Assembly (NCBI GenBank): GCA_037976565.1
Contig: CP137674.1
Coordinates: 30,349,047 to 30,413,046 of the forward strand
DNA length: 64,000 nucleotides
Direction: 5' to 3'
Source: Mesocentrotus franciscanus
Lineage: Eukaryota > Echinodermata > Echinoidea > Camarodonta > Strongylocentrotidae
Positions 1 to 12,600 of the stretch are shown one piece after another (position 1 is the first letter of the stretch; every line of letters starts with the position of its first letter). A model generated the notes under the pieces. It was not told the DNA's origin, ran no database searches, and saw only the letters and a list, made by a program, of their open reading frames with translations. A program made the position numbers and the translations under genes.

Positions 1-145
1 ACAATTTATTGAGAAAATTTCTCAAAATTATTTGCAACTTTCAATGCACGTATGCCTATTATGTTAGTAGTCTTATCTTGTGGCAATGCTTTGAACATTT
101 ACAATGTCTATGTTTTTCATTTTATCTTGCTTTCCATCTACACAG
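1..145 (+). other. 3' end of an intron of the upstream gene
   Basis: Pyrimidine-rich DNA ending in a good acceptor (ttccatctacacag, ending at 145) directly before the terminal coding exon. The donor lies outside the window. Confidence 0.5.
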
Positions 146-268
146 TGTCCACAGGACCAGAACGAGTCAGCAGCTATACTCAAAATCAAGGAGACAATGC
201 AAGAAGAGGCTAAGAGATTTGAGAAGGACACACCCGGGCCTGATCATCCGGAATACTTCATGCAATAA
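146..268 (+). CDS. Terminal coding exon (last 40 codons) of an unrecognised gene
   Basis: After the acceptor at 144-145 an open frame of 40 codons runs to TAA at 266-268. The peptide begins CPQDQNESAAILKIKE and ends PGPDHPEYFMQ. The middle is a charged, probably helical stretch rich in E, K and A; the end is proline- and aromatic-rich. This looks like the extreme C-terminus of a soluble protein. The composition differs from the surrounding AT-rich DNA, and the stop is followed by a long region without coding signal that fits a 3' UTR. I do not recognise the family and do not assign a function. The exon phase is assumed to be 0 because that frame is open through the whole exon. An alternative acceptor AG at 152-153 would shorten it by a few residues. 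Confidence 0.5.
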   Translation, partial: CPQDQNESAAILKIKETMQEEAKRFEKDTPGPDHPEYFMQ

Positions 269-2140
269 TACATCCCCCCTTTCCCCTCCTCACAATCCCA
301 ATTCTGCTTGTCAACTTTTGCTTTGGAGACGGAGGAAGCGATCTGATCTTCCTTGAGATGCGCTGCACAATGTATGGCCTCAAAAACAACGATCGCGAAA
401 ACAGTAACACATGTGCATGGGACTATGTACATGTACTACATACATGCCCAAGTCAATGGTATCATCATATGGGATAGCTCTCTCAGCACAGCCCCAACAC
501 ATCTATGGCAACACCTGGGATCACCATCTTATCAAGACCCGGCCCAAGACAACGTTTACAGGATACAGGACAGTGCTCCCTGCATAGCTCCAAAAGAGCG
601 GTTACATGCAAGAATCATTCTCATCACAGGCACACGCGAACTGTGTCATGAGGGATTGTGGTTCCAGTATGGCCTCCACAGCAACATTTTGCCAATGAGA
701 TTTGTACTTACAATTTCGCTCTACAAAGGGCAGGTGCATTTTGTTTGATCTTCACATGAAAGAAATCTGAATAGTATGAGTTTTCCCACTGTTCAGCAAG
801 TGTTGAAAAAGGTAGCTACCTAAAAAAAATATGTACATCAAATTTTGTTGGAAGTAGTGCAGTTTGTGAGACAAGTTTAATGACTTATTTTTTTTATGAC
901 GTGAATGTTTTCTATTTCCTCATGCCTAATCAAGGCTGAAGATTAGCTATTGAGGATGGATGTACTTGTACAACTCTTACATATCTCATATTTTAGATAT
1001 TGTTACTACTAGACAATTGCTGATCAACCTTTATCAGGTCAGCTGTCTATGTCCTAAAATATGATATCTGTATTGGGAACTGATAGTAGCTTGTCCTTGA
1101 TAAGAAACTTGTTCAAAGTATGACATAATGAATATAAAGAAATCTTCATACTCTATTCCACCTCAATACGTTCACTGATCATATCAAGTCTCTAACATAT
1201 TTGTCAAGTAGAAAGAAATTTGTATGCCTCGATAGGTATGTACTACTATGTTCAGGTCTTGCTACAAAGTGGCAGATCACATCATACAACTCAGATTACT
1301 TTCATGTGAATTATTGGCCTTCAGCGCTGTATTACTGTAAAGCCAGAAAAGCCAGACACTTTCGCGAATTGTTGCTGACACCTTTTTTCGCGGCCTGAAG
1401 TGTTCGTGCATTGCTAACCAAGAAATCTGGGCAGTATTGTACTGGCATTCAATGCACTGTTTAAGCAAACACTTTCAAAGTCTGGTTTTACAGTATGATA
1501 GACAGTTGAAGGACTGTTCATACCATCTAAAGTTGTGCTAGGTATCCAAGGATTTAAAACATCTCAATGCCATCTAAGATCTTCATCTGCCTGAGGTAAC
1601 AGTCTGTGTTTGCTTTTGGTGTACTCAGAATGCTAAAGTAACAAAACAAATAATTTGAATTCTGGTAAAAGGACCTTGGCTAAAGTGAAGGTTCATAAAA
1701 AATAGTCATAATTTTCCCCATGTAGCTGTATCAATATCCTGTGTTGTTAAGCACAAGTTCATTGGATGTGAACAGAGCCTCAAATTTCATAGGAATAAGA
1801 CATTATCCCATCATTTTATCTTCCCCAAAACAACCTTAATCTTACAATTTGCCAATTGCAATATTCTAGTATATCAAAGCAATCTGTCTAAGATATATGG
1901 GCATTCAAACAAAAAATGACAATGCTGTTAAAAGACGAGTGATTCCATTGATAAGGCCTTTCTGTGATTTCTTCTAAAATAACTCATGAAGCAATGAAAC
2001 TCTGATGATGTTCGTATTATGATGCTGACCATTGTACAAAGTCATTCACATTGTAATTATTAAGTCCTTGTGTAATTTATTCTCATTCTTTGACATGTTA
2101 TGTTTTGAATATGTTTCATTAAAGACATACAAAGGAGTTA
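269..2140 (+). other. Probable 3' UTR of the upstream gene
   Basis: AT-rich DNA with no convincing coding frame follows the TAA at 266-268. It ends near an ATTAAA hexamer at 2118-2123. The extent is inferred from that hexamer only. Confidence 0.35.
2118..2123 (+). terminator. Candidate poly(A) signal ATTAAA
   Basis: An ATTAAA hexamer lies in a T-rich context about 1.85 kb past the stop codon of the upstream gene. AATAAA hexamers further on (for example near 4150) are alternatives. Confidence 0.3.
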
Positions 2141-2331
2141 TCGATACCTGTAGTTTTACCGACCAAGCCTGTCTTGTAAAACAACAAACATAAACTCATT
2201 CTTATGCATAAATTCTTCTGACTTTTTTTCTTTTAGTCTATGGCTTACATGAAACCATAAAAGTGTTATAGATACACCTTTCTAGAAGACATCAGAACCA
2301 AACATCAGAAACCTAATACTATTGCTTTGCT

Positions 2332-2751
2332 TTAAGGGAAATCCAACCTTGTTAGCAAACTACTCTACAGGAAAGCAGAAAAATCAGAGAAGTAGACTGG
2401 TGAAAGTTTGAATGAAAGCGGACCAAAAATAAGAAAATCACAAATTTTTAAAAGTTTTAATCACTATAAGTGCTGTAAAAGTGGCTGAATCAGTATTGTC
2501 AATGTGATGTAGTGGGGGACAACTTTCCTATTTGTTCCAACACAGAAAATGACTAAAATTACAATTTTTCAAAAATGAATGACTCCGGATGGTCTTTCGC
2601 TTTAGAAAACCTATTGAAATGTGCTATCCATAATATATTTTGAGTAGTGCCCCAAGGGAGAAGATTTATTTCAAACTTTCGCCATTCTGTTTATCTTATT
2701 TTTCTGCTTTCATACAAATGAAAGTATTACAAGGGTTGGATTGCCTTTTAA
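2332..2751. mobile_element. TTAA-ended MITE, copy A
   Basis: Begins TTAAGGGAAATCCAACCTTG and ends AAGGGTTGGATTGCC followed by TTTTAA, so about 20 bp of imperfect terminal inverted repeat abut TTAA at both ends. A longer copy lies at 17091-17679 and a reversed one at 27637-28126. It is non-coding. TTAA termini suggest mobilisation by a piggyBac-type transposase, which is inference. Confidence 0.7.
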
Positions 2752-3677
2752 GTTGCAGCTTCAATATTTTTTCAAACTCTTGTTTGATCTGGAGTACTGT
2801 AAAGTAATATTTGAGCTGTGATAAGTTATTGCTGCACTGATACACATTTAGTTATATGATTTGCAACATATAGGTTGCAAGTTGTTCTAGGCTAGTCATT
2901 GACAATGGCTCTCATGGTGTATATATTTTTAATGATGAGTATAGTTTTACAAATATTGTCCTTGACACTAATCATCATTGGCCTTTAAATCCCTCTCAGA
3001 TCATTTGGTTTCATTCATAATGCATCATGAATTTGACTTGGTAGTAAACAGGTAAAACTGGACTCGTAATGCTTACAGACAAATTACTGCTAAGTTATGT
3101 TTGTTCATGGATATTAAATCAGGTCCAATGCAGAGACATTACCCAACATAGTACCAGTACTGATGTATTGTAAGGAAGAGCATGGTACTTAACATGTTGA
3201 GGTTATATATTGCTATGTTGGGTAATGTTTTTCTTTATTATTAGCACACTTGTTCAAAATGATAGCGAATATATGCAAGTTTGCTTAAAGCCTTTTTTGA
3301 TCCGTACTATAACTTTCATCAGGGGGGATACGATGTATAACCACATGGTCCTGGGCACACATACGAATGTTGTTTCTTATAATGTGGGTTAGCTGTTTGA
3401 CTACAAGGAATGAATTTGTCAAATATTTGTAATGAAAGAATCCATTTTGGGGATTCTTTTTACATGTATATCTGTACAGGGTCAGCATTGCATTTATTCT
3501 TTCACTGTAATTTTCTCTCATAATCTTTTTTATATTTCTCATTTGTTTGTTTGTCATTTTGATAGAGGTGAAAACATTTGGGGTTGTTTCTATTTAATTC
3601 AGTTGGACTTGTAATGAGTATACCAATAGTATTACCATTATGTCAGGTTTGCTGCCCTCTATCTGCCCACGCTCCAT
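2752..3677. other. Intergenic, nothing recognised
   Basis: AT-rich DNA with many stops in all frames. No repeat, RNA gene or coding signal is seen. Confidence 0.5.
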
Positions 3678-3843
3678 GCATCTGTGATAGCATATTGATA
3701 GATCAGAAGCTATTTGGATATTCATCAAAATAGATGTAGCAAGTCAATCTTGCGAAATCTGCATCTGTGATAGCATATTGATTGATCAGAAGCTAATTGG
3801 ATATACATCAAAATAGATGTAGCAAGTCAATCTTGTGAAATCT
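3678..3843. repeat. 83-bp tandem duplication
   Basis: Two adjacent copies (3678-3760 and 3761-3843) start GCATCTGTGATAGCATATTG and end with TCAATCTTG(c/t)GAAATCT. They differ at only a few positions, so the duplication is fairly recent. Confidence 0.9.
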
Positions 3844-6800
3844 AGCCAAGAAAAAATTATGGCACCATGAAATGTCCCTGCAAAGTAAGAGATTTTCTTC
3901 AGGCAATTTTGTATTTTTTATTATCAAACTTCTATTTATTTTTTGAGACGGACTGGTTAGATAAAGCGCATTTTGTGAATATCTGTCCCTTTTCCCCTTT
4001 GTTAACTTTAAAGAGGTTTCAGTTAATCTTGATAGAAGAAAAATATTGGGAATTGCCCAAAACTATCTATGCAATTACAACATACTGTCCAGTGGTAGAT
4101 TATAAGTGAGTCTTACTTGTATTACATGTACTTTCATGAAGTCATGTAAAAATAAAGACAAAGTTTATTGCAATTGACCTTAAGCTCCCTCACCTTAAAA
4201 ATCCATTTCTTCACCTACTATATGGGCAACAATGTGCACTGTACATCCCCCAGTTCTGCATAAACAACCTCAAAAAGGCTTCGCTTCAGCAAGATTATTC
4301 TCTAAGAAATATCAACCTATTTAACCCTTGAGAAACTGTGAAATTTCATTCTAAAGAATTATTGGACTGCTGTGAGGATAGGGAATAAATAATTGCTTGC
4401 CATTATTTGTCTAAATGCCAAAAAGTTTTTGATCATGTCACCAATATATTGAAGCCCTGAGAAAATCGCAAACTAAAGCCATTCATGGGGACCAGATCTG
4501 AGTGGCATTTTGAAGTAAAAAATAATCATCCAACATTTTGTATCAGGATTTTCAAGGCATAATTTTGTATTTTGTCTTTTTAGTCTTTGTTGTCCAAACC
4601 TACAACTCGTTTGTACACCCGCCTTTTTCTCCTCTTCTCGTGTAACCAAGACAACAAGTTCAAACTCATACAAATTCTCGTTCTTAGTCGTACACTCTTG
4701 TATATACATGTGTAACATGTTTCTTTGATACATCTGCAGCCAACATCAGCAAGTCCAAAATATTTTCATTGTACAATAGCAGTGAGCTACTCCAGGATTT
4801 TTACAGAGCTGTACAGGTACAATGATTTAGAAGATGACTTTTCATTTGAAACTGGCTATGAATCATGAGGCAGTATTTGCCTTTTAAATTATCAAAAACG
4901 AAAGGTGGGATGACGATGATGTGTACCACGTATTTTGTATTATAATGTTGAACAAATATGAATTCACCTCTGTACAATGTCTACATTGTACCTGTACAAT
5001 GTATATTGGTAGAAAATAATGTGTATTTAGGAATTTATTGAATGTTGTACAACTTTGTTTAGAGAAATTCATAAAAAAAACTATTTATGGCATATTTTTG
5101 TGTCTTGTGCAGTCTTGTAGTACATAAAGTCTATAATTTTAACATGTCAATTCTCTTTCTCTTAATTTGTTTTCTTCATTTGATTGAAGAGATATATTTT
5201 CCTGAAATTGTTCTATCACCATTAGTGATTGGTGCTTTAATATAATGGTATTTTGTTAGTAGTTATGTGTATTTTTGTCAAAGATGTGCAAAGGCTTTTT
5301 TCCATGCACATCAGTAGGCCAATACAACACTACAAGTTAGTGCCAGTTCAGACCATTAATTGGACAGAAAGCAATCTTTGCAAAACATCTGCAAGTTCTT
5401 AAAGGCTTGTCTTTCTCTCATCAAGATTAGGTAAACGATATTGTATTTTAAGTCTTTAAGGGACACACATTGAATATACACCACACTGTACATAAAAATA
5501 ATGATTAGTAAAATCCCCCTGTCCGTGCAGTGCATTTGAAGGTGTTATTTTGGTTGAGATATCAATATTTCTTCAGTTTGGAGCCAGAAGGGCTTTAACG
5601 CATATATATACTTAACACCGAGTTAACCTCCTTCTGTCTCCAAACAAACAATTTAATATGATCATGAAAAGGAAGTAGATTTCAAACAATAAATGGTACT
5701 TTCTCCCCAATAAAAAATGTATCCTTGTGAATTACCCAAGACATTGTGAGTTTTAATGCCTTTGATGATGACGAATTATATCATAATGCTTGGTAAAAGT
5801 AGACATTAGCTTGAAAATTGTTTTACCGGATTTCTTATCCGTCCACTCATGCTTGTACTTTTGCTTAACTTCTGCACATATTAATACAAATTATGACTAT
5901 CATCAGTTCTATTCAATTGGTAGGGAGAATATTAAAGTTATTTGAATTTTCATGTAGTAATAGGGATGGTCGAGGAAGCAGTGATATCGGAAATTTAAAG
6001 ACTTTATTGGAATTCATAAGATTTTTATTAAGTATTTTTTTGCATAAAAAAGGCCCATCATCAGGACTTGCCTTCATCTTTGAGGTTGTCTGATTTTAAA
6101 TTCCAATTTTTGAAATATGTTTTGGAATTGTTCAAAATATCAAACTGATATCCTATTTGGAGACCTTATCTAGAAAATCTCATTTTCAAATTCAGTTAGG
6201 AATTGCTACTTCGAAATCCAATTCTGTATTCTCATGTGATGCATGTACTTCTTTTGGAAATCAAACCGGTGATCCCGAAATTGGAAATCTGATAAGATAT
6301 TTGTATTTGAAACCCGACTTTGAAATTGAGAGATACCATGGTATGAGTATTATGAAAGAAGATTTTACCTAAACTGTACATCTATCTGTAACTAAAACAA
6401 TGTAAATAATATAATTACCATGGTTTAGCATAGGAACGAACGTAAACATTTAGTATTCTTATGCCGAGCATTATCGTTGAAGCAGTTGTATTCATTATCT
6501 CTTTCTTATTGAATTCTCCTGTGTAACATCTGAAAGAATATATTGTAGATACAGAGGAGAAAACATATCAAAATGATGTCAAGATTGCAGAACTTGATCA
6601 TTTTTCTTGTATATGGCTCTTTATTACAGATAGGATTGAACTGAAGAAGAGAAATTAAGTTGATAGCATACACATTAGGGCAAATATAGAACATTCATTT
6701 GTTTCAAGTAGAATTGACAATTATCATAGACTGTCTTTTGAGTTGGTAAGCTAAGATGACAAGCATTTTTAATTTCAGTGCATAAACTCTTGTATTTAGC

Positions 6801-7549
6801 TACCGGACTTTGAATGTCTTTCGATATTTATATCTATTCTTTAAAGGATCTGACACTGTTACAATCACAGTTATCTTGAATATATAAATTTGCTGGAATG
6901 TATACCAACTTGCCATTATTAGTTTTATTTCCCAATCCCAATCAGGTAATACTGAAGAACTCCCTGTCCTTTACAAGCATCTAAATTTCTAACGTGGCAA
7001 CGGTGTTAGATCAATTTCTATGGTATTCTCCAGTGCTTTCTTCATTCAGTTGGTGAAAATTATAATGAACTGGACAAAATCAATTCTTTTATTGACATGT
7101 TATGGACTTAATTTGCTGATTCTGAACCCTGTAATGTTGCCTCTTAATGTTTCGTTACAATTTATAGGATTCTAGGCCTTCATTGATAGGTTTTCATTGA
7201 TTGCTTTCTCTGTCTCCTTCATAATTGTGGATTGTACCTGTTCCAAGAGAAAGATTTGATGTTCATTTTTATATATCTCAATATTTATTTAAACTTTTTT
7301 CCTCATTCTCTTTGTTAACTCTCTACAGATTTTTCTCTTGTGTGTGTCTGTACAAAATTATTAAAATGTGGCACATTTTTTGTCAAATCCAGACTGAGTT
7401 TAGTATTTGTGATTTTTGTTTTTACCATGCTTGTATTTACCATGGTTTGCCTATTATGTATTGACTCGACATTACAAGTTTTGGGAAAAAGAATAGGGCT
7501 ATCCTTCAGATAGTGCGTCCCAAATTTCACTGTAAAGAAATACAGAAGA
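3844..7549. other. Intergenic, nothing recognised
   Basis: AT-rich sequence with only short random open frames. A small palindrome built on TACAATGT lies near 4970-5000. No exon with flanking splice sites and protein-like composition was seen. Confidence 0.5.
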
Positions 7550-7895
7550 TGAGAGATAGAGAGGGAGAGAGAGGTGGGGGAGAATGGTAAGAGGGAGGGA
7601 GAGAGAGAGAGATATATATATTCAAAGGAAAACAAACATAGAAACAAATATTATCAATATATAACACAAGCGGAAAAGACATGAAGAAAAAAGGGGGAAT
7701 TTGTTAAAACATGTACATTAATGAAAGTATTTGGAGACAAGACAGGAAGATGGGCCTTATGTGAAAGCCTGTCTCCAGTGGTTGTATAAAAAACTGTACA
7801 TTATTTAAATTATAATTTTTTTCAAATAATTTACTTTCACACACAGAGAAAGAGAAAAGATAGAGAAGGAGAGAAAAGAGAAAGAAAAGAGTAAG

Positions 7896-7932
<37 letters not shown>

Positions 7933-9245
7933 GAAAGAGAAGGGAAGAGAAAGTTAAGAGAGAGAGAAAGAGAGAACGGATAGAGAAGGAGAGAGAAGAG
8001 AAAGGGAAGAGAGAGAGATTGAGAAGGGAGAGAGATCGAGAAAGGAGTGAGAAGAGAAGAGAAAGGGGGAGAGAGAGAGAGAGAGATAAAGGGAGAGAGA
8101 AGAGAAGAGAGGGAGAGAGAGAGAGAGAGAGTTAGATGGGGAGAGAGGCTCTGAAGAGGATGGAGGGGGCTGTGAGAGTGTGTGCATGTTGGGGTGTTTG
8201 TGTGTACGATAGAGAAATTCTGAGAAAATTAAGGACATCAGTGAATTTAAGTAGATGAAACAAAAGGAAAGATAGATGGTGCAACAACTGATCTTGGCTT
8301 TTTGTTGTTTTTGTTTTGTTTGCTTGAATGTGAAAGTGTAAACAGCAAGTGGACATGTATAGACCTACCTCTGACATTTTTACCTTTGACTTCTGGCAAA
8401 AATAAAATATGTAATCCCTTTTCAAGCTCCAATATTCTTTAGGCATTCCGTTATGCTATTGGATGCTATTGGATGTAATTGAATGGAAAGCTAATGTGTC
8501 TTACTTTTTTTAACCCTATGTTAATTTGTCCAGTCATCCATATTTTAAATCTCTGGTTGTCTTTTTTTGGTCAAGATTTTATCATTCTAGTTTCAAATTG
8601 AAATCTTGAGGGAGGGAGGGACGGAGGATCGAGGCAGAAAGAGAGAAAGAAATAGGGGGTGCGCTATGGGGGACAGGGAATGAAGAAATCCGCGTAGAGA
8701 GACATGGGTATCAATGAAAACTTAGAGGGAGGTTGTACTAGAGAGAGAGATGGGGGGTTGGAGAGAAATAGGAGGTATAGCAAAGGAAAGACAGTCGAGG
8801 ACATAGGGAGAGAGAAAGATAAAAGTGGAAGGACAATGGAAAGAGAGAGATAGAAAGAGAGAGGGGAGACAGCGAGAGGGAAGAAGAACAAGAATGAAAC
8901 AGACGAGAGACAGAGGGAAAAGGCAGACGGGAGAGAAGGCCTTCAGAAGTTCAGTATCTTTGCGTGGTGGGTATCGGATATAAAAAAATATATATATTAT
9001 TGTTATTATTATAAAAGATGGAGAAATAATTAGTGACAGAGAAAAAGAGAGAGAAAAAAGAAATAAACAAAGGGAAGGAGAGAGAAAAATAGAAAGAAAG
9101 AGAGAGAGGGGAGCTAGGAGAGAGTGGGGTGGATAGAGCGAGAGAGAGAGATGGAAAAGAGAGATATATATATAGAGAGAGAGAGAAGGGGGAGGAGAGA
9201 GAGAGATTGGGGAGGGAGAGAAGGTTGGGGACTTGGGGGAAAGAA
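7550..9245. repeat. GA-rich (polypurine) domain upstream of RPF1
   Basis: The plus strand is strongly purine-rich in blocks at about 7550-7620, 7845-8150, 8600-8935 and 9035-9245. These are made of (GA)n, GGGA and GAAA runs, with pure (GA) stretches near 7900-7930 and 8100-8130. Long open frames on both strands here (serine/leucine-rich on minus, arginine/glutamate-rich on plus) are products of the repeat and not genes. Confidence 0.9.
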
Positions 9246-9504
9246 AGAACGAAGTAGTCTTACAAATATATATACAAAATACATGTTGATATGGAAGCCT
9301 GCATGACTGCTGAGAACACAGATAATCTCGGGTATAAAGGTTAAAAGGTAACATGTACATGCATGATAGATGGAGTATTTATTTCGGAAGAAAAGGAAAA
9401 AAACCCTTCAGAGATACAATAGAATTACGCCGCGTGGATGAACGGATATGAACCGATGAAATTTCCTATTTTATCAAATTTATGAACGATTAGAAGTGGA
9501 AAAA

Positions 9505-9621
9505 ATGGAGGAACAAAATGCTGAAGTGGAGCCTCAAATGCCACAACGGACGCTCGCCCATATTAAAAATAAACAGAGAAGACAAGAGTTATTTAGAAAG
9601 ATGCAGATTGAGAAGCGGAAG
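9505..9621 (+). CDS. RPF1: RPF1 exon 1 (codons 1-39)
   Basis: ATG to AAG followed by GTAAGT. Contains [12 protein letters not shown], matching the conserved IKNKQRR motif of RPF1. Phase 0 end. Confidence 0.93.
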
Positions 9622-12600
9622 GTAAGTAGATCGTAGACCAGCTTCAGCTTTACTTAGTTTTAATTCAGTCCCACATGTTGTAATCGTTGTAGGCTACTCT
9701 TCAAAGTTCAAGGGCCAGCACCGGAACAATTAACAAATTTATGAATTAATTAATTTAAAGTCTATTAGACGTATCTAACTTGTTAGAACCAATCAGATAC
9801 GCCCCTCCCCCCCCAAAAAAATGGGATAAGATAAAAGGCGCTTACCCTCAATTTTCATTTTCATTTCAATTTTGATTTCAATTTTTTTCAAATTCAATAT
9901 TGACTCTTGGTCTCTTAGACTTAGACTTTAGTCTTAGATCTAGATCTAGAACTCTAGATCTATATCATGATCTAGTCTTGACAAGTCTTGTTATAATGAT
10001 AATTCATTAATTGATTGAATTTTATTTGAAAATGAAATGAAAATGAAAATTTGAAGAAGAACAAAAAATGCAAAAGAGAAAAGAAAACAAGGTCGGGCAG
10101 TCTTTCTTTAATTCTACTTTCTAGGGAGTAGTCTGTCTGTCTGCACGTAGAACTATTCGTATTCCGCGCTGTACAGTGAGTTTACGCGCTCTGATTGGCC
10201 GATACGCTCCAGCTGTTCTGAATTTAAGTGAGAGAGGGCCCCCCACTTACATAAAGCTATGGTCACAACCCCAAAGAGTAGCCTGCTCAGCGGCCGGGCG
10301 GCGATTTTTTAGCCAATTTCGCCCGGGCACTGCTTGTTTTTAGGGCATCGCTCGGTCACCGCTGAAGTTTTAGCGCGGAGTTAAAATTCTGGCGGCGCCT
10401 GCTCACATTTCACTCGCCGCCCAAAATATGCTCGGTTTTTCTCCATATGCCCCAAAGGGGCTCATTTTGGAATTCTAAAAATATCTTGATCAAAACAGCG
10501 ATTTAAACATCGTTTCCATTGTAGCTCCGATCCTGCCACTTTTCTGAAGTGAGCCCCCGAGGCTTATGTAGGGCTAGACGTAAGGATAATATCCATGAGC
10601 TTATTTTTTCGCTAGCCCCAAGGGATCACAAGCGATAACAGTTTGAAAATACCCTTCCCCCTATATTTTGGATCAGCTAAATAGGGAGGCGTGAGACGAA
10701 CCCATGGCGATAGCGCTTAAAATCTGCACATGCATATATGCATTCGGACCGCGACAGTCACCGCATGTGGAACCCGCCCACGGAAGACACCGGAGGAAAG
10801 GCTTGTGATCCCGCTCGAGTTGCGCATGCAGCTAAGCAACACGTGTACGCGTACGCTTGCATATCGCGCGATTTAGCTGTTTAGCTATAATTAGCAAAAC
10901 AAAATAACTCTGCGTGTACGTCTTTTTCGTCGATTCTGACAAAAAAAGGATGAATATTACCGGGATTTTGGGGGGCTGTATCTTTTGATAGAAATATCGG
11001 TTAGTCTTCAAATTCGAAATGTATTATTCTGAGTAAATTATCTTTTCAATTATCAAACCATAATGGTGAAAAACAAACCAAAAGGGAAAATTGACAAATT
11101 GTTCAGACACCCTACTCATAGTCATATCAGGTCTAAATATCAAATCTCATTTCGTGAACCATCAAATTCATAGCCATAGGCCTCTACTCTGTACTTAAAA
11201 AAAAAATCTTAATTGATGTGCATGTTATTTGATGAACAATCTCTCCATTCTTTCTTTGTCAAAAAGGAAAAACTGAAGGAGAAGAAAAAGAAGAGAGAAG
11301 ATGAGAAGGCAGGTGACAAGGTTTGTATTCTTATTATATCTAGCTACATGTAGGCCCTACTTCATTTGTGTTTTTCCTTCTCCTGTTTTTTTGTCTCGAG
11401 CACTTAATCTTAACAGATTTTCTCTTATGACATATAATTCTCTCTCCTTTTAATGTTTCAAAACCAAGGAAGCTCAATTTTATTGAGGTGCCATTTTTGT
11501 CATTGCAACGTACTAAAAAACACGTTTGTAGTATATTTGGAATATTGTGATCGGTAGTCTCGGGAGTCGGTACTTATTATTTCTTTTAACTCATGTTTTA
11601 GGCACAGTGTCTCCTTTTAGTAACATTTTTACATTATCTTTTGATCAAGAATTCTAGGATTTATACAATGTACACAAGCAGAAAGAGTGACAATCACAGA
11701 CAATTTTGAGTCTATTTCTAATGCAGTGTGTTGTGCTGATCTCCAATTAGAGCAATTTAATTGTAACTAATCCTTACAAGTTTTAGTAATTAGTTACAAT
11801 TAAATTGCTTTAAGACTCTAAATTGGCAATGCTGTGTAAAATATAAAATCACTATTTTTCGTGTAAAATTGGCAATTTTGGGGTTGAATTTTGCAATTTT
11901 CATTCACACTGATTCTTTTGAAATGAACATTCTTTTTTTTTTTAATATGAAAGAGTAGAAAATTTAATTTAATTTTACCAATTTACAGGAGGGGAAACTG
12001 GTTAATTAGTAAATCAGAAAACTCTGAACTGCTATAGGTTCAGTCAAACTGAGAATTGGCATGGAATGGAATAAATCATGGGCACAGTATAGACACGACG
12101 GCCATTACATTAATTTGCAGTGTCCTTGATTTCATATACCGGTATTCCGATTCCTATTCAAGTATACATGTATCTTTGTAGTCTGATATGTACAATTTGT
12201 TTTGTACTCTGAAACCTGCATATGAAAAAATGCTCAAGGAAATGTCTTTATCAGCAGGGCATCTTTATAGGTTATTAAAGGACCACTTCAATGAAAAACA
12301 GTCTAACCGGGACATTTAACGGTTTTACTGGAAATTGCTGTATTTTTTAACTTTAATATTTATGCAGGGAATTTGAGTTTATCTGTAAATTGAATTGCAT
12401 TGAAATTGAAATGAAATGAATCTTTTGTGTATTCTCAAGGCTCCTCCCAAGAAGGTTCCCAAGACAATAGAGAACATGAGAGTGTTTGATGAGACCATGG
12501 TGAACCCGGAAGACCAAGAGGTAAGATAGTTTGCGGGTTCAGGTCATGCCTCCAATTGTTATATGGTACTAGTGTAGAGGCCTTGATGTGTTTGGCTGGT

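Noticed and set aside
7954..9360. Long frames rich in serine, leucine and arginine on both strands
   Set aside because: They are translations of GA/TC low-complexity DNA without start context or splice logic.
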